A stretch of DNA of 64,000 nt, from assembly GCA_963769435.1 (NCBI GenBank), contig CAVYLN010000002.1, forward strand, positions 186,001 to 250,000, written 5' to 3'. The notes below the pieces were generated by a model. That model was not told the DNA's origin. It did not search any database and worked only from the letters and a program-made list of their open reading frames with translations. Position 1 is the first letter of the stretch, and each line of letters opens with the position of its first letter. This DNA is from JADKAV01 sp963769435. GTDB lineage: Bacteria; Actinomycetota; Actinomycetes; S36-B12; UBA10799. A program made the translations under genes and the position numbers. Positions 55,080 to 64,000 of the stretch are shown here, one piece after another.

Positions 55080-55802
55080 CTAGGCCCTCGCCATCGGCGT
55101 CGGAGTGGGCGCGGGTGAGGTGGGACCTGCACGCATGGCCATCACCAGCAGCACGATCGCCAGCACCACGACGACCAGCCCGGCGATCATCATGCCGATC
55201 GCCAGTGGGCTGGCCCATGCCACGGTAGCCACGACCGCGACCCGCGCCGACACGGTCCTGCTCAGGTCCTCGTTCATGACCACCAGGGTCGTGTCCTCGT
55301 CCGAGATCGGCCACGAGACCGTAACGTCGCTGCCTGCGCGCTGGTCGGTCCAGAACGACTGGGCCGCGGGGTCCTCCGGCACCCGGTCGCCCGGGATGGT
55401 GGTGGACTGAACGCTGTCGGAGGAACTGTCGATCCCCGTCACCAACTCGTACGGCACACCCTGTAGATAGTCCAGACTTTCACGTTTGGGCGCCACGCCC
55501 ACGAAGAGCGGGTCCTCGCCGGTCACCTCGAGTTGTAGGTCGAACCAGGCCTCGTCGACGGGCAGCGGCGTCGAACTACTGATCTGGAAGTCCGTCACGA
55601 CCACTGCTCGGGCCTGATCCCCATCTATCCTGCCGATCGGGATCTGCGCCTTACCATCGGTTCCGAACAACGACAGCAGGACTCCCCCGCCACCCATGAG
55701 CGCGAGCCCGAGCAGTGCCAGAAGCACGCCGAGCAGCCCCAGCACCAGTCTCTTCACCGTTTCACGGTAATCGAAGGACCCTGCCTCGCTGGTTCTCGCC
55801 AC
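55080..55802 (-). CDS. Membrane protein of unknown function with two end helices
   Basis: 240 residues from a GTG at 55802. A N-terminal helix (LVLGLLGVLLALLGLALMGG) and a C-terminal helix (IGMMIAGLVVVVLAIVLLVM) bracket an extracytoplasmic domain of about 150 residues rich in acidic and polar residues. It ends in a Pro/Thr tail. The two-helix layout resembles the porin-like PorA-family/DUF3068 proteins of actinomycetes, and the domain includes PKRESLDYLQGVPYELVTGI, but I cannot confirm that family. It is tandem with pgsA. Confidence 0.6.
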   Translation of the reverse strand: MARTSEAGSFDYRETVKRLVLGLLGVLLALLGLALMGGGGVLLSLFGTDGKAQIPIGRIDGDQARAVVVTDFQISSSTPLPVDEAWFDLQLEVTGEDPLFVGVAPKRESLDYLQGVPYELVTGIDSSSDSVQSTTIPGDRVPEDPAAQSFWTDQRAGSDVTVSWPISDEDTTLVVMNEDLSRTVSARVAVVATVAWASPLAIGMMIAGLVVVVLAIVLLVMAMRAGPTSPAPTPTPMARA

Positions 55803-55811
55803 GCGAGCGAA

Positions 55812-56932
55812 TCAGCGAAGTGTCGCCCGCACCCGCTTGGAGTACCCCGCATCGTTGACCGCCCGCACGAATACCCGCGATTGCGGGCTCACGTCGATCA
55901 GCGGGGCAGTTCCCGCAGTCGTGTCCTGGGCGATCCAACTGATCGTGGAGTCCCCGTCGACGACCCCCACGTCGTAGCGCACGCCGGGAACGGTGAGCCA
56001 ATCGACGCTGTCGGCATCGCGGGTCACCTGGGTGGGAGGCGGTGGCTCCACGGAGAGCGGTCCGAGGCTTCACCTCGGCCACGAACCGTGAATTGGCGAC
56101 GTTGGCACGCGGATGGCGCGCCAACCAGGAGCCTTTCGCGGGCTTCACCGCGAAGTAGTCGTCGTCGCCGCAGTCGAGCCGGTAGTGCGCACTTCTGTGA
56201 GCGGCAGCGCACGGATTTGCGCCATGTGGGACCCCCGTCGGAGTAACACATGATGTCGTAGCCGTCGTAGCAGTGTCCTTTGCCCGTGCTGTGAGGCGCA
56301 TCCGGCCTGATCGCGCCGAACGCGTGCACCAATTCGTGGGCGTCCACCCAGATGAACCCCCAGGATGAACTCCAAGTCGCAGACCACCGGTCCGAGCCCA
56401 GGCCCGACCACTCGGGGCTCGTCGTCGAGTCGACCCAGAGACTGTAGGCACGGTCGGCGCGCCGGAACCGGGGGTCCTGACGTGTCAGGTACTTCCGCAG
56501 GGACACCAGGTCGTGCGTCATCGAGGCCGGCACCCCCACCTGCCAGAAGGTCGGCATGCACGAACGGTCATGCACCCAACGCACGGTCCGGCGAGTACCC
56601 GAGGATCGCTCGAAGATGCCGGTGGTCAAGTAGGTGGATCTCCGCAGGACCGTCCGGAACTGCTGGAACCGGTTCGTCGCCCCCTGCCGGTACACGAAGA
56701 CGGGCTGGACCCGCGATCCCCGGCGGCCGTTGCCGATGCATCGTGGTGCAGCCCAGTTCCCCGAAGCATCCACCAGGTAGTAGTCGGCATCGATCGCACT
56801 CTGTCGGGGGGCGGCCAGGTACCGTCCGGCATCCGCTGTCACCCCGAAGCCCTGGTCGAGGGGCGCCGAGGGGACAGCGGCGGCGGCGAGACCGAGGACA
56901 GCCGCGGCACTCGCGGCGAGCAGACCCGCCAT
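55812..56932 (-). CDS. Secreted metzincin-like zinc metalloprotease (at least two frame breaks)
   Basis: The ATG at 56932 gives a signal peptide (MAGLLAASAAAVLGLAAAAV). The mature part has the zinc motif HELVHAFG (HExxHxxG), then HSTGKGHCYDGYDIMCYSDG, with the third ligand region and the Met-turn (DIMCY), the arrangement seen in a family of secreted actinobacterial proteases. The frame breaks after about 56210; the sequence resumes in another frame as RLDCGDDDYFAVKPAKGSWL and NVANSRFVAEVKP, and again from ~56050 as TQVTRDADSVDWLTVPGVRY, an FnIII-like C-terminal domain. Secretion and proteolysis are inferred from these motifs; the substrate is unknown. Confidence 0.75.
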
Positions 56933-56969
56933 GTCACCCACGGTACCTGCGCGCTGACATACTTCCCGC

Positions 56970-57371
56970 ATGCAGCCCACCATCGAACGCCCCGCTGCGG
57001 CGACCGCCCTGGGCTTCCTGGCGTATCTCGTGGCCTTCCTCCAAGTGCTCTCGGTGGTGGCCGCCGTCGTGCTGTGGCTACGTCCAGGCCAGGTCCAGGA
57101 ACTCTTCGGTGATTCGGTCAGCGATTGGTACTGGCTGGTGAGCGCCGCACTGTCCCTGTTCCTGTTCTTCGCCTACATCTGGCTGGCGCGCGGGATTCTT
57201 GCCGGGATGACCGAAGCGTGGACGGTGGTCAACCTGCTCGCGTCGATCAACCTCATCTTCGGCCTGTTCTACATCTTCCACGGCACCGGACTGCTGATGA
57301 TCCTCCTGAGCGCGCTGGTCCTCGTTCTCAACAACATGCGTGGTGTGCGTGACTGGTACGCAGCCCATTGA
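56970..57371 (+). CDS. Four-helix integral membrane protein
   Basis: 133 residues from the ATG at 56970. Four hydrophobic helices (ALGFLAYLVAFLQVLSVVAA, YWLVSAALSLFLFFAYIWLA, VVNLLASINLIFGLFYIFHG, LLMILLSALVLVLNNM) and short loops. The helix-turn pattern resembles DUF7144-type membrane proteins, but the match is weak and no function is known. It is divergent from the metalloprotease gene and overlaps the azlC start region by up to 32 bp. Confidence 0.7.
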   Translation: MQPTIERPAAATALGFLAYLVAFLQVLSVVAAVVLWLRPGQVQELFGDSVSDWYWLVSAALSLFLFFAYIWLARGILAGMTEAWTVVNLLASINLIFGLFYIFHGTGLLMILLSALVLVLNNMRGVRDWYAAH

Positions 57372-58035
57372 CGACACCCCGCGCGGTGTAGTCGTCGAGG
57401 CGGCCACCATCGGGGCCACCACAGGCGCTTACGGGGTGTCGTTCGGCGCGCTGTCCATCACCTCCGGGCTATCGGTCTGGCAAACGCTCGCGCTCAGTGC
57501 GTTGATGTTCACCGGAGCCTCCCAGTTCGCTCTCATCTCCGTACTCGCCGGGGGCGGATCCGCCGTGGCGGCGGTGGCGAGCAGCACCCTGCTGGGGTTG
57601 CGGAACATGTTCTACGGGCTGCGGATCCGACAGATCCTGCAGCCGTCGCCAGCACTGTCACTGCCCGCGGCGCAGTTGACGATCGACGAGTCCACGGCCA
57701 TGGCGCTGGCCCACTACGACCGCGCCCAGCCACGACCTGCACTGGCCTTCTGGTCGACCGGTATCAGCGTGTTCGTGTTGTGGAACCTCGGCACTCTGCT
57801 CGGCGCACTGGGCGCCGACAGCATCGGGGACCCCACCCGATGGGGCCTCGACGCGGCGGTGCCCGCAGCGTTCCTCGCGCTGCTCTGGCCGCAGATCACC
57901 AGCCGCCGTCTGCTCGGGGTGGCCGTCGTGGCCGCAGTGGTGGGGGTGGCCCTCACCCCGTTGCTGTCGCCCGGGCTCCCCGTGCTGTGCGCGGCGGCCG
58001 TCCCCCTTCTCTTCCTGCGGAAGGAGAACTCATGA
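57340..58035 (+). CDS. azlC: AzlC-family branched-chain amino acid exporter large subunit
   Basis: Up to 231 residues; GTG codons at 57340, 57343 and 57349 are possible starts. The family signature YGVSFGALSITSGLSVWQTL, FTGASQFALISVLAGGGSA and LLGLRNMFYGLRI is clear, and about seven membrane helices are visible. TIDESTAMALAHYD is a conserved loop. With AzlD it exports branched-chain amino acids or analogues. Its stop overlaps the azlD ATG (ATGA). Confidence 0.92.
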   Translation: MVCVTGTQPIDDTPRGVVVEAATIGATTGAYGVSFGALSITSGLSVWQTLALSALMFTGASQFALISVLAGGGSAVAAVASSTLLGLRNMFYGLRIRQILQPSPALSLPAAQLTIDESTAMALAHYDRAQPRPALAFWSTGISVFVLWNLGTLLGALGADSIGDPTRWGLDAAVPAAFLALLWPQITSRRLLGVAVVAAVVGVALTPLLSPGLPVLCAAAVPLLFLRKENS

Positions 58036-58331
58036 TCTGGGCTGCGGTGCTGGTGGGAAGTGCGGCCGCCTACGTCCTGAAGGCGCTGGGATTCGTCGTG
58101 CCCGAAAGGGTCCTCGACAGACCTCGCGTGGCGCAACTCGTGGCCATGTTCCCCATCGCCCTGCTGGCCGCTCTGCTGGGCGTGGTGACGTTCGGTCAGC
58201 AGATGACGGTGGTCGTGGATGCTCGGCTCGCCGCGGTGCTGGCGGCCGCGGTCGCGCTGATCCTGCGCGCACCCTTCGTGGTGGTGGTCGTGGTGGGTGC
58301 GGCGACCGCGGCGCTGATCCGGGCCACCTGA
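58032..58331 (+). CDS. azlD: AzlD-family branched-chain amino acid exporter small subunit
   Basis: 99 residues from the ATG at 58032 with AAGGAG upstream. Three to four membrane helices (IWAAVLVGSAAAYVLKALGF, LVAMFPIALLAALLGVVTF, FVVVVVVGAATAALIRAT) and the family motif AYVLKALGFVVPERVL. It is the small partner of AzlC; the coupled pair is typical. Confidence 0.9.
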   Translation: MIWAAVLVGSAAAYVLKALGFVVPERVLDRPRVAQLVAMFPIALLAALLGVVTFGQQMTVVVDARLAAVLAAAVALILRAPFVVVVVVGAATAALIRAT

Positions 58332-58338
58332 GACGGCC

Positions 58339-59373
58339 CTAGGACTTGTCCGGGCGCTCGGGCCGTTCTCGCTCTTCTTGCTCTCGAAGCCGGGGATGAC
58401 CCCGGCGTGGGCACTGGCGGACGGGTCCTTGCGGACCTTGAGCAACGAGGCGACCGTCGTGATCACCAGGATCCCGATGATGATGCCCAGGGAGACCCAG
58501 ATGTCGATGTGGATGTCGAAGAACACCAGGATCAGTTTCACCCCGATGAACGCCAGGATCACGGCCAGGCCAAGGGAGAGATAGACCAGACGATCCAAGC
58601 AGGCCGGCCACCAGGAAGTAGAGCGCACGCAGCCCCAACAGGGCGAACGCGTTCGCCGCGAACACGATGAAGGGTTCGTTGGTGACTCCGTAGACCGCCG
58701 GGATCGAGTCCAGCGCGAAGATGATGTCGGTGGCGAAGATCGCGATCATCACCATGAGCAGCGGCGTCCCGAACAACTTGCCGTTCACGCGCGTGTGCAG
58801 GTGCGCACCGTCGTACTCGTCGGTGAACGGCAGGACCCGCTTGGCCAACCGCACGACCTTGCCCTCGTTGAACTCGGGTTCCTCGTTGCGGTGACGGGCC
58901 AGCCCGATCGCTGTGTACATCAGGAAAGCTCCGAAGATCACGTAGGTGAAGGAGAACGCTTCGAGTGCGGCCGCACCGATGAAGATGAAGATCGTCCGCA
59001 GGACCAGCGCCCCTGCGATCCCCGCCATCAGGACCTTCTGCTGATAGATCTTCGGCACGGCGAAGGCACTCATGATGATGACGAACACGAAGAGGTTGTC
59101 CACCGACAGGCTCTTCTCGATCAGCCAGCCCGCGAAGTACTCAAGTCCGTACGAGCCGCCCTGTGGGGGCATCTGGTCAGCGCTCCACCAACTGAAGAAG
59201 ACACCGAACGCGATCGCGATCGCCACGTAGATGATCGACTGGATCGCCGCTTCGCGGATCTGCACCTCGTGCGGGTTGCGCGTCGACTGGACGAACTCGA
59301 AGGTGATCAACAAGACGACGATGCCCACGGTCACGGCCCACATCCATGCGGGGACGAACAAGTGAGGGTGCAC
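58339..59373 (-). CDS. TerC-family integral membrane protein (two frame breaks)
   Basis: About 344 residues from a GTG at 59373. The family motif GWLIEKSLSVDNLFVFVIIM with conserved acidic residues, LVLRTIFIFIGAAALEAF, FATDIIFALDSIPAVYGVT and FVVAANAFALLGLRALYF-type segments (here IVFAANAFALLGLRALYF) are present. Near 58600 the frame shifts and continues DRLVYLSLGLAVILAFIGVK and DIHIDIWVSLGIIIGILVIT; a second shift near 58370 returns to a frame ending ERPERPDKS. Seven to nine helices in total. TerC proteins are linked to tellurite resistance and to metal (Mn2+) handling during protein secretion. It is convergent with azlD. Confidence 0.9.
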   Translation of the reverse strand: MHPHLFVPAWMWAVTVGIVVLLITFEFVQSTRNPHEVQIREAAIQSIIYVAIAIAFGVFFSWWSADQMPPQGGSYGLEYFAGWLIEKSLSVDNLFVFVIIMSAFAVPKIYQQKVLMAGIAGALVLRTIFIFIGAAALEAFSFTYVIFGAFLMYTAIGLARHRNEEPEFNEGKVVRLAKRVLPFTDEYDGAHLHTRVNGKLFGTPLLMVMIAIFATDIIFALDSIPAVYGVTNEPFIVFAANAFALLGLRALYFLVAGLLGSSGLSLPWPGRDPGVHRGETDPGVLRHPHRHLGLPGHHHRDPGDHDGRLVAQGPQGPVRQCPRRGHPRLREQEERERPERPDKS

Positions 59374-59507
59374 CGCCGGTCGCCGCAGCAGCCGGAAGCA
59401 TCATTTGTTCAGTCTGGCAGATCAACGCGGCCGGGCAATCGCGCCGTCCCGTGATGTGGGCGCCAGACAGGTACCCATACCGCGGCGGATGGGTGCACAA
59501 TGGGGCG

Positions 59508-60956
59508 ATGGCCGACGAGTTGACGATCAGGCTCGAGGCCGGCATCCGCGGAGACATGCTTGACTTCCCGTGGGACACACCCCTTGCCCATTGGCCGGAG
59601 GATCTGCTGATCCCGCTGCCACGGGGCATCTCCCGGCACGTCGTACGCTTCGTGGACGTCGACGGCACCGTCATGGCGGTGAAGGAGATCACCGAGAGGT
59701 TCGCGCAGCGGGAGTTCGGACTTCTGCGCGATCGCTGGCCGAACTCGAGATCCCGGCCGTCCATGGCGTGGGAGTGGTGACCGGCCGGCGGGACCGCAAT
59801 GGCGAGGAACTGCCAGGGGCACTGATCACAGAGCACCTCACGTGGTCGATCCCCTACCGCAGCGTGTATTCACGGAAGGTCCGTCCAGAGACCGTGGACC
59901 GACTGCTGGACGCACTGGTGCTGCTTCTGGCCCGCGTGCACCTGGTCGGGTTCGTGTGGAACGACTGCTCGCTGTCGAATGTGCTGTTCCGGCGCGACGC
60001 GGGGGCCTTCGCGGCGTATCTGGTCGACGCCGAGACCGGCGAACTGCACGAAGTACTCTCGGACGGTCAGCGACGGCACGACATCGAGATCGCACACCTC
60101 AACATCGCGGGCGGCCTCATGGACCTGCAGGCCGGCGGCAGACTGGCGGCCGATCTCGACCCGATTGCGATCGCCGACGAGGTGCCACGGCGATATGAGC
60201 GCCTCTGGGCCGAACTCACGTCGTCCGAACGAGTGGCGGGCACAGAGCGCTGGCGCATTGCCCGCCGCGTCGAGCGGCTCAACGAACTCGGATTCGACGT
60301 CGCGGAACTCGACCTGCGACCCCGATCGGACGGCACGGTGCGGATCCAGCCCAAGGTCGTCGACGCCGGTCATCACTCCCGCAGACTCCTGCGCCTGGTC
60401 GGTCTGGACGTCGGGGAGAACCAGGCCCGGCGACTGCTCAACGACCTCGACCAGTTCCGGGCCGTGCAGAATCGGGAAGCGCTACCCGGCGATCGCGTCG
60501 GGTCGCCGGCACCGGCACGTAGTTCGCCACGCGAAGATGTGCTCGCGGCCCACCGCTGGCTCTCGGACGTCTACGAGCCGGTGGTGTCAGCGATCCCGGA
60601 TGAGCATCGGTCCAAACTCGAGGACGCTGAGGTCTTCCACGAAGTGCTGGAGCACCGCTGGTACCTGTCGGAGACCGCCGGGCGCGACGTCGGGCTGCAG
60701 GAGGCGGTCGACGACTACGTAGCGAACGATCCTGGACAAGAAGCCCGACGAGGTCACGCTGCTGCCGATGTCGGGGACGACACCGGGCATGCTGGAACTC
60801 GACGCGCTCGGCCTCGACAAGGGGCCGCGATCGTCCGATCAGACGACCTCGAGTGCCATGCGGTCGAGGTCCTCCATCACGTACGCCACGAGATCCGCCG
60901 GGTTCGGCAGCAGGGTCGCGTCTGTCGCGAAGCCGATGGTGACCTTCCCGTTGTAG
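59508..60956 (+). CDS. DUF4032 kinase-like protein (two frame breaks)
   Basis: The ATG at 59508 begins MADELTIRLEAGIRGDMLDF. Frame changes occur near 59735 and near 60725. The middle portion has a protein kinase-like catalytic loop, LARVHLVGFVWNDCSLSNVL (W-x-D-x-S-x-x-N), followed by YLVDAETGELHE as a DFG-like segment, and a preceding KEITERF where a nucleotide-binding Lys may lie. The DUF4032 domain (DVYEPVVSAIPDEHRSKLED) follows, ending PDEVTLLPMSGTTPGMLELD. In the last frame the stop is at 60956, which overlaps the facing WS/DGAT end by 118 bp, so a further error near the end is possible. The substrate is unknown. Confidence 0.75.
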
Positions 60957-62370
60957 CTGAAGATGGTCGCGGTCATCGGCTGGTTACCCGAGCACGGAGC
61001 GAACCCGACCACCTGCTCCACGTCCACACCTCCGAACCGGAGGACGGTCGTGGGACCGGGCACATTGGTCAGCACCCCGACGGCCTTGTTGGCGAAGAAG
61101 TTCGTCAGGAAGAACGCGATCTGACTCGGCGACATCGACACGATGCGCTGCAGCCCGAACGTGAGCACCGCCTCGTCGGAGTTCTTGATCCGGTGCATCC
61201 GGTGATGCATCTGCTCGAGGCGAGCCTTGGGATCCGGCTCGTCCAGCGGCATGGGCAGGAACACGAGGGCGAAGTAGTTGCCCGAGTTCGGGCGGGAGGT
61301 TGTCCTCGAAGGGCTTCAGGTTCACAGGCACCATCCAGGCGACCTCACGCAGCGACTCGCCGCTCTCCGAGAGGTACCGCTGCAGACCCCCGGAGATGGC
61401 GGCCAGGAGGACGTCGTTCACCGTCGCGCCGGCGCGACGGCCGATCGCCTTGATGTCCTCGAGGGGAACACTCTGCGACCAGGCAAGCGCCTTCGTGGTT
61501 CCGGGTTTCCCGCTCCAGACGGTGTCGTCTGAAGCCGCGAAAGTGATCTTGGTGACCGACGAGAGGTCGTTGAGGCTCCGGTGCTGTTCGGCCCCGAGCA
61601 CTTCGAGGGCATCGAGCAGACGGTCCGGGTGGCGGACCAGCGAGAGGCCCTCCTCCACCTGGTGGAACACCGAGCCTTCGCAACTCCGAACGCCCGGCCC
61701 GGCAAGTGCGCGATCGCCGACAGTGGATTGCGGATCGCGTGGATCGTCTCGTGGGCCACCTCGCCCACGCCCGCCTCAACCGCGTGGGCGACCTCCTCCG
61801 CCGCGTGTGTCGCGACCCGGCCCAACTCCTCCGGGGGGAGATGTCGGGTCGCTGGACTGGACTCCCTTGCGCGCCACCACTGCACCCACGGAGGCGCCCT
61901 CGGACTCACACAGGCCGAGCAGCACCTGCGTCAACCGGACACCATCAGCGATGGAATGGTGGAAGCGTGTGAACATCGCCGAACCCGATGGTCCCGTCGT
62001 CCATCGACCAGCGGAGCTCAACAGGTAGCCGACCCACAGCGGCCGGTCCTTCGGCAGTGGTTGCGGATCGCTGAGCAGCCATGAACGCCTGCAGGTCCGG
62101 GATACCCATGCCCTCCTCGAGTTCGACGACGTTCAGGTGATCCTCGATCGTGAAGTTCGGATCGTCCTCCCACGCCCAGCCCAGCCCGGACTTCACCGCA
62201 CGCCGCGCGAGGACGGGGAACCGCGAGACCGCGGCCTCGAAGATGGCGCGCACATCGTCGATGTCGGGGGTACCGCGCAGGACCAACGACCCGTCGACGA
62301 CCATCAGGTTGTTCGGCCGGTCCATGGTCAGCCACAAGGCGTCCTGAACGCTCATCGATGCTGTTGCCAT
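60839..62370 (-). CDS. Second WS/DGAT O-acyltransferase (four or more frame breaks)
   Basis: From the ATG at 62370: MSVQDALWLTMDRPNNLMVV. Successive frames give LPKDRPLWVGYLLSSAG, the catalytic FHHSIADGVRL (HHxxxDG), IKAIGRRAGATVNDVLLAAI, and at the 3' end SPSQIAFFLTNFFANKAVGV with VLTNVPGPTTVLRFGG. The intact protein would be about 508 residues and lacks the Lys/Ala tail of its paralogue at 33-35 kb. It would make wax esters or triacylglycerol. At least four single-base shifts are needed, which may mean sequencing error or decay. Confidence 0.78.
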
Positions 62371-62420
62371 CGGTCACTCCCTGTCCGCGGGTCCGCTCAC
62401 CTGGCCCGACACGATTCAAT

Positions 62421-63824
62421 CTACGCCTCAAGCACTCCCTGCGTATGGTCAACGCGGGGCCAGGGTTTGGCCTGCTCGAGTGACGCCGCGAGGTCCAGCA
62501 GCAACTGCTCCCGACCGGTGTCCGCAGCGAACTGCACACCTATGGGCAGTCCCTGCGCCGACGTTGCCAGCGGCAACGAGATGGCCGGGGATCCGGAGAT
62601 GTTCTGCAGCGCGGTGAAGGACGCGTAGCGCAGCAGGCGGACCAGGTGCTCGTGCGGATCGACCTGCGGTCCCAGGTATCCGATCGGCACCGGGGGGCTC
62701 GCGAGTACCGGCGACAAGCAGGACGTCGTAGGTGTCGAACATCTCGCTGTGTGTATCACCGAACCTTCGCAGGCGACGAATGGACGCGGGCGCCTGGACC
62801 GCGATCGACATGAAGTACCGGCTCAAGTACTTCGTGAACGGCTCCAGACGTTCGGGCGCGTACTCTCCCGGGAAGACCTGCGATCCCAGTCGCTGCAGGG
62901 AGAACGAGAGCATCCCCCAGTACCGCAGGAAGTCCCGGGCGATCGAGTCGTCGAACGGGTTGCGCGATGTAGTCGACATTGTGGCCCGAGCGACTCGCAC
63001 AACCGCGCCGTGCGCTCCACCGCGTCACGCACCTGAGGGTCTACACCGAGTCCGGCCACCCCATCGGTGATGACTCCCACCCGCAGCACGCCGGGATCTT
63101 TCGTGGACCCGATCGGGGGCAGATGTGTGGCCGGGTACACCTTCGCCATCGCTTCGTAGAAGGCCACGGTGTCGCGCACGGTGCGAGTGACCACACCCTG
63201 AGTCACGATGTTCACGGGTAGGACGTCCATCGCCTCGACGTCGCACGAGGCGACCTCGCGAGGGCTTCAAGCCGACCAGTCCGCAGCAGGATGCGGGGAT
63301 CCGGATCGACCCTCCACCGTCGTTGGCGTGGGCCAGCGGAACGACCCCGGCGGCCACCAGCGCGGCGGAACCACCGGACGAGCCTCCGGCACTGTAGGCC
63401 GGATTCCACGGGTTGCGGGTAGGCCCGTGGGCTATCGGTTCGGTGGTCGCGGTCAGGCCGAACTCCGGCAGCGCCGACTTACCGAGGGTGTCGAAACCCG
63501 AGTTGTTCCAGTCGTCGCACGAACCGCGAGGACTCGGCGCGCGGGTGTGCGGGGCGTGGCGCGGGAGCCGAATGTCGTCGGGTAGCCGGCCATGTCCTCG
63601 TTGTCCTTGATGAACGACGGGATGCCTGGCGAACGGTCCATCCCCAGGTGCGGACTCGTCCAGCCACGTCACGACCGCGTTGAGCCGCTTCACCGCGTCG
63701 GCGCGCGTGCGAGCGCCGCCTCCCGCAGTTCGCGAGCGGCTCACCGCTCCCGATGTCAGAGCGGCAATGAGGCCGACGCAGTCGTGGGTTCCGAGGGCAT
63801 CATCGGAGAAGGCGTAGACGGCAT
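62421..63824 (-). CDS. Amidase signature family enzyme, NylA-like (six or so frame breaks)
   Basis: Pieces in successive frames make a complete amidase: YAFSDDALGTHDCVGLIAAL near the start, the catalytic Lys in PSFIKDNEDMAGYPTTFGS, the Gly/Ser-rich signature AYSAGGSSGGSAALVAAGVV and AHANDGGGSIRIPASCCG (cis-Ser and nucleophile Ser), DTVAFYEAMAKVYPATHLPP, then SGSPAISLPLATSAQGLPIG at the end. The signature is close to 6-aminohexanoate-cyclic-dimer hydrolases, but many amidases share it. The likely start ATG is at 63824. At least six frame changes make the consensus unreliable; the gene may be intact in the real genome. Confidence 0.7.
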
Positions 63825-63874
63825 GACGCGATACTAGGCGTAGCGATACGGATGCACATCGGTTCCAGAAGAGT

Positions 63875-64000
63875 TCAGCCGTTGATCAGGATGGCCAGGC
63901 ACATCTCGTCGGTGGTGCCCTCACCCCACACCACGTACCGAGGCTCGGTGCCCTGCAGCGCGGGAAGTTGCGATCTCAGCGAGGCGTCGTGCCGACATCG
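63875..64000 (-). CDS. C-terminus of a copper type II monooxygenase-like protein, 5' end outside window
   Basis: Only 41 codons remain. The frame reads CRHDASLRSQLPALQGTEPR then YVVWGEGTTDEMCLAILING and stops at 63875. The GEGTTDEMC segment matches the region of peptidylglycine/dopamine-type monooxygenases whose Met binds the catalytic copper (GGTSSDEMC in PHM). It is in the same orientation as the amidase, 50 bp downstream of it in map position. The assignment is from this motif alone. Confidence 0.6.
   Translation of the reverse strand, partial: RCRHDASLRSQLPALQGTEPRYVVWGEGTTDEMCLAILING

Overview
The window is high-GC bacterial DNA with the gene content and order of an actinomycete (Actinomycetota). 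The main evidence is a phosphatidylinositol/PIM block (PI-phosphate synthase, PatA-type acyltransferase, PimA), a FtsR-like MerR regulator next to an FHA protein and a DUF151 nuclease, a small basic protein flanked by two DUF881 proteins, and many GTG starts with 4-base ATGA/GTGA overlaps. From 12.7 to 44.3 kb the order (aroE, mltG, ruvX, alaS ... rarA, aspS, hisS, MBL hydrolase, ppiase, rel, secF, secD, yajC, ruvB, ruvA, ruvC, yebC, pdxT, pdxS, pimA, patA, PI synthase, HIT, thrS) follows, as I recall it, the mycobacterial Rv2552c-Rv2614c order. From 47.0 to 55.1 kb (gcvP, MerR, DUF151, ftsR, FHA, gcvH, DUF881, sbp, DUF881, pgsA) it follows Rv1832-Rv1822. I cannot name a genus.

Layout. 0-12.7 kb is a type IV pilus region: a partial PilW-like prepilin, a large PilV-like prepilin, the major pilin pilA, a phosphohistidine-type phosphatase, a PAS/degenerate GGDEF/EAL protein on the + strand, then pilC, pilT, pilB, a DUF4388 protein and a Roadblock/LC7 protein. 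PilB carries tandem MshEN c-di-GMP-binding motifs and the EAL protein has an intact phosphodiesterase signature, so the locus looks like a c-di-GMP-gated pilus machine. 12.7-33 kb is housekeeping: shikimate and cell-wall enzymes, three aminoacyl-tRNA synthetases, the stringent-response enzyme, SecDF-YajC and RuvABC. 33-45 kb holds a WS/DGAT acyltransferase with a long Lys/Ala/Pro N-terminal tail, PLP synthesis, PIM synthesis, thrS and small enzymes. 45-55 kb holds an antiporter, the glycine cleavage P and H proteins, regulators and division-associated membrane proteins. 55-64 kb is more accessory: a secreted metzincin-like protease, AzlCD, TerC, DUF4032, a second WS/DGAT, an amidase and the tail of a copper monooxygenase.

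Non-coding structure includes an intergenic palindromic repeat family in three copies (9.1 kb, and a tandem pair at 41.6-41.9 kb, one of which forms the 3' end of the HIT gene), a tandem operator-like array with hairpins upstream of pilA, and a perfect 12-bp-arm palindrome upstream of the EAL gene. I found no tRNA, rRNA, CRISPR array, insertion sequence or convincing riboswitch.

Caution on reading frames: about seventeen genes are interrupted by single-base frame changes even though the protein family continues cleanly in the next frame. Housekeeping genes such as gcvP, pimA, the FHA gene and an HIT gene are among them. The breaks are dense in pilA and in the last 5 kb. Consensus errors in a draft or metagenomic assembly are the simplest explanation, so these genes are given over their full reconstructed span and the break is noted in each entry.
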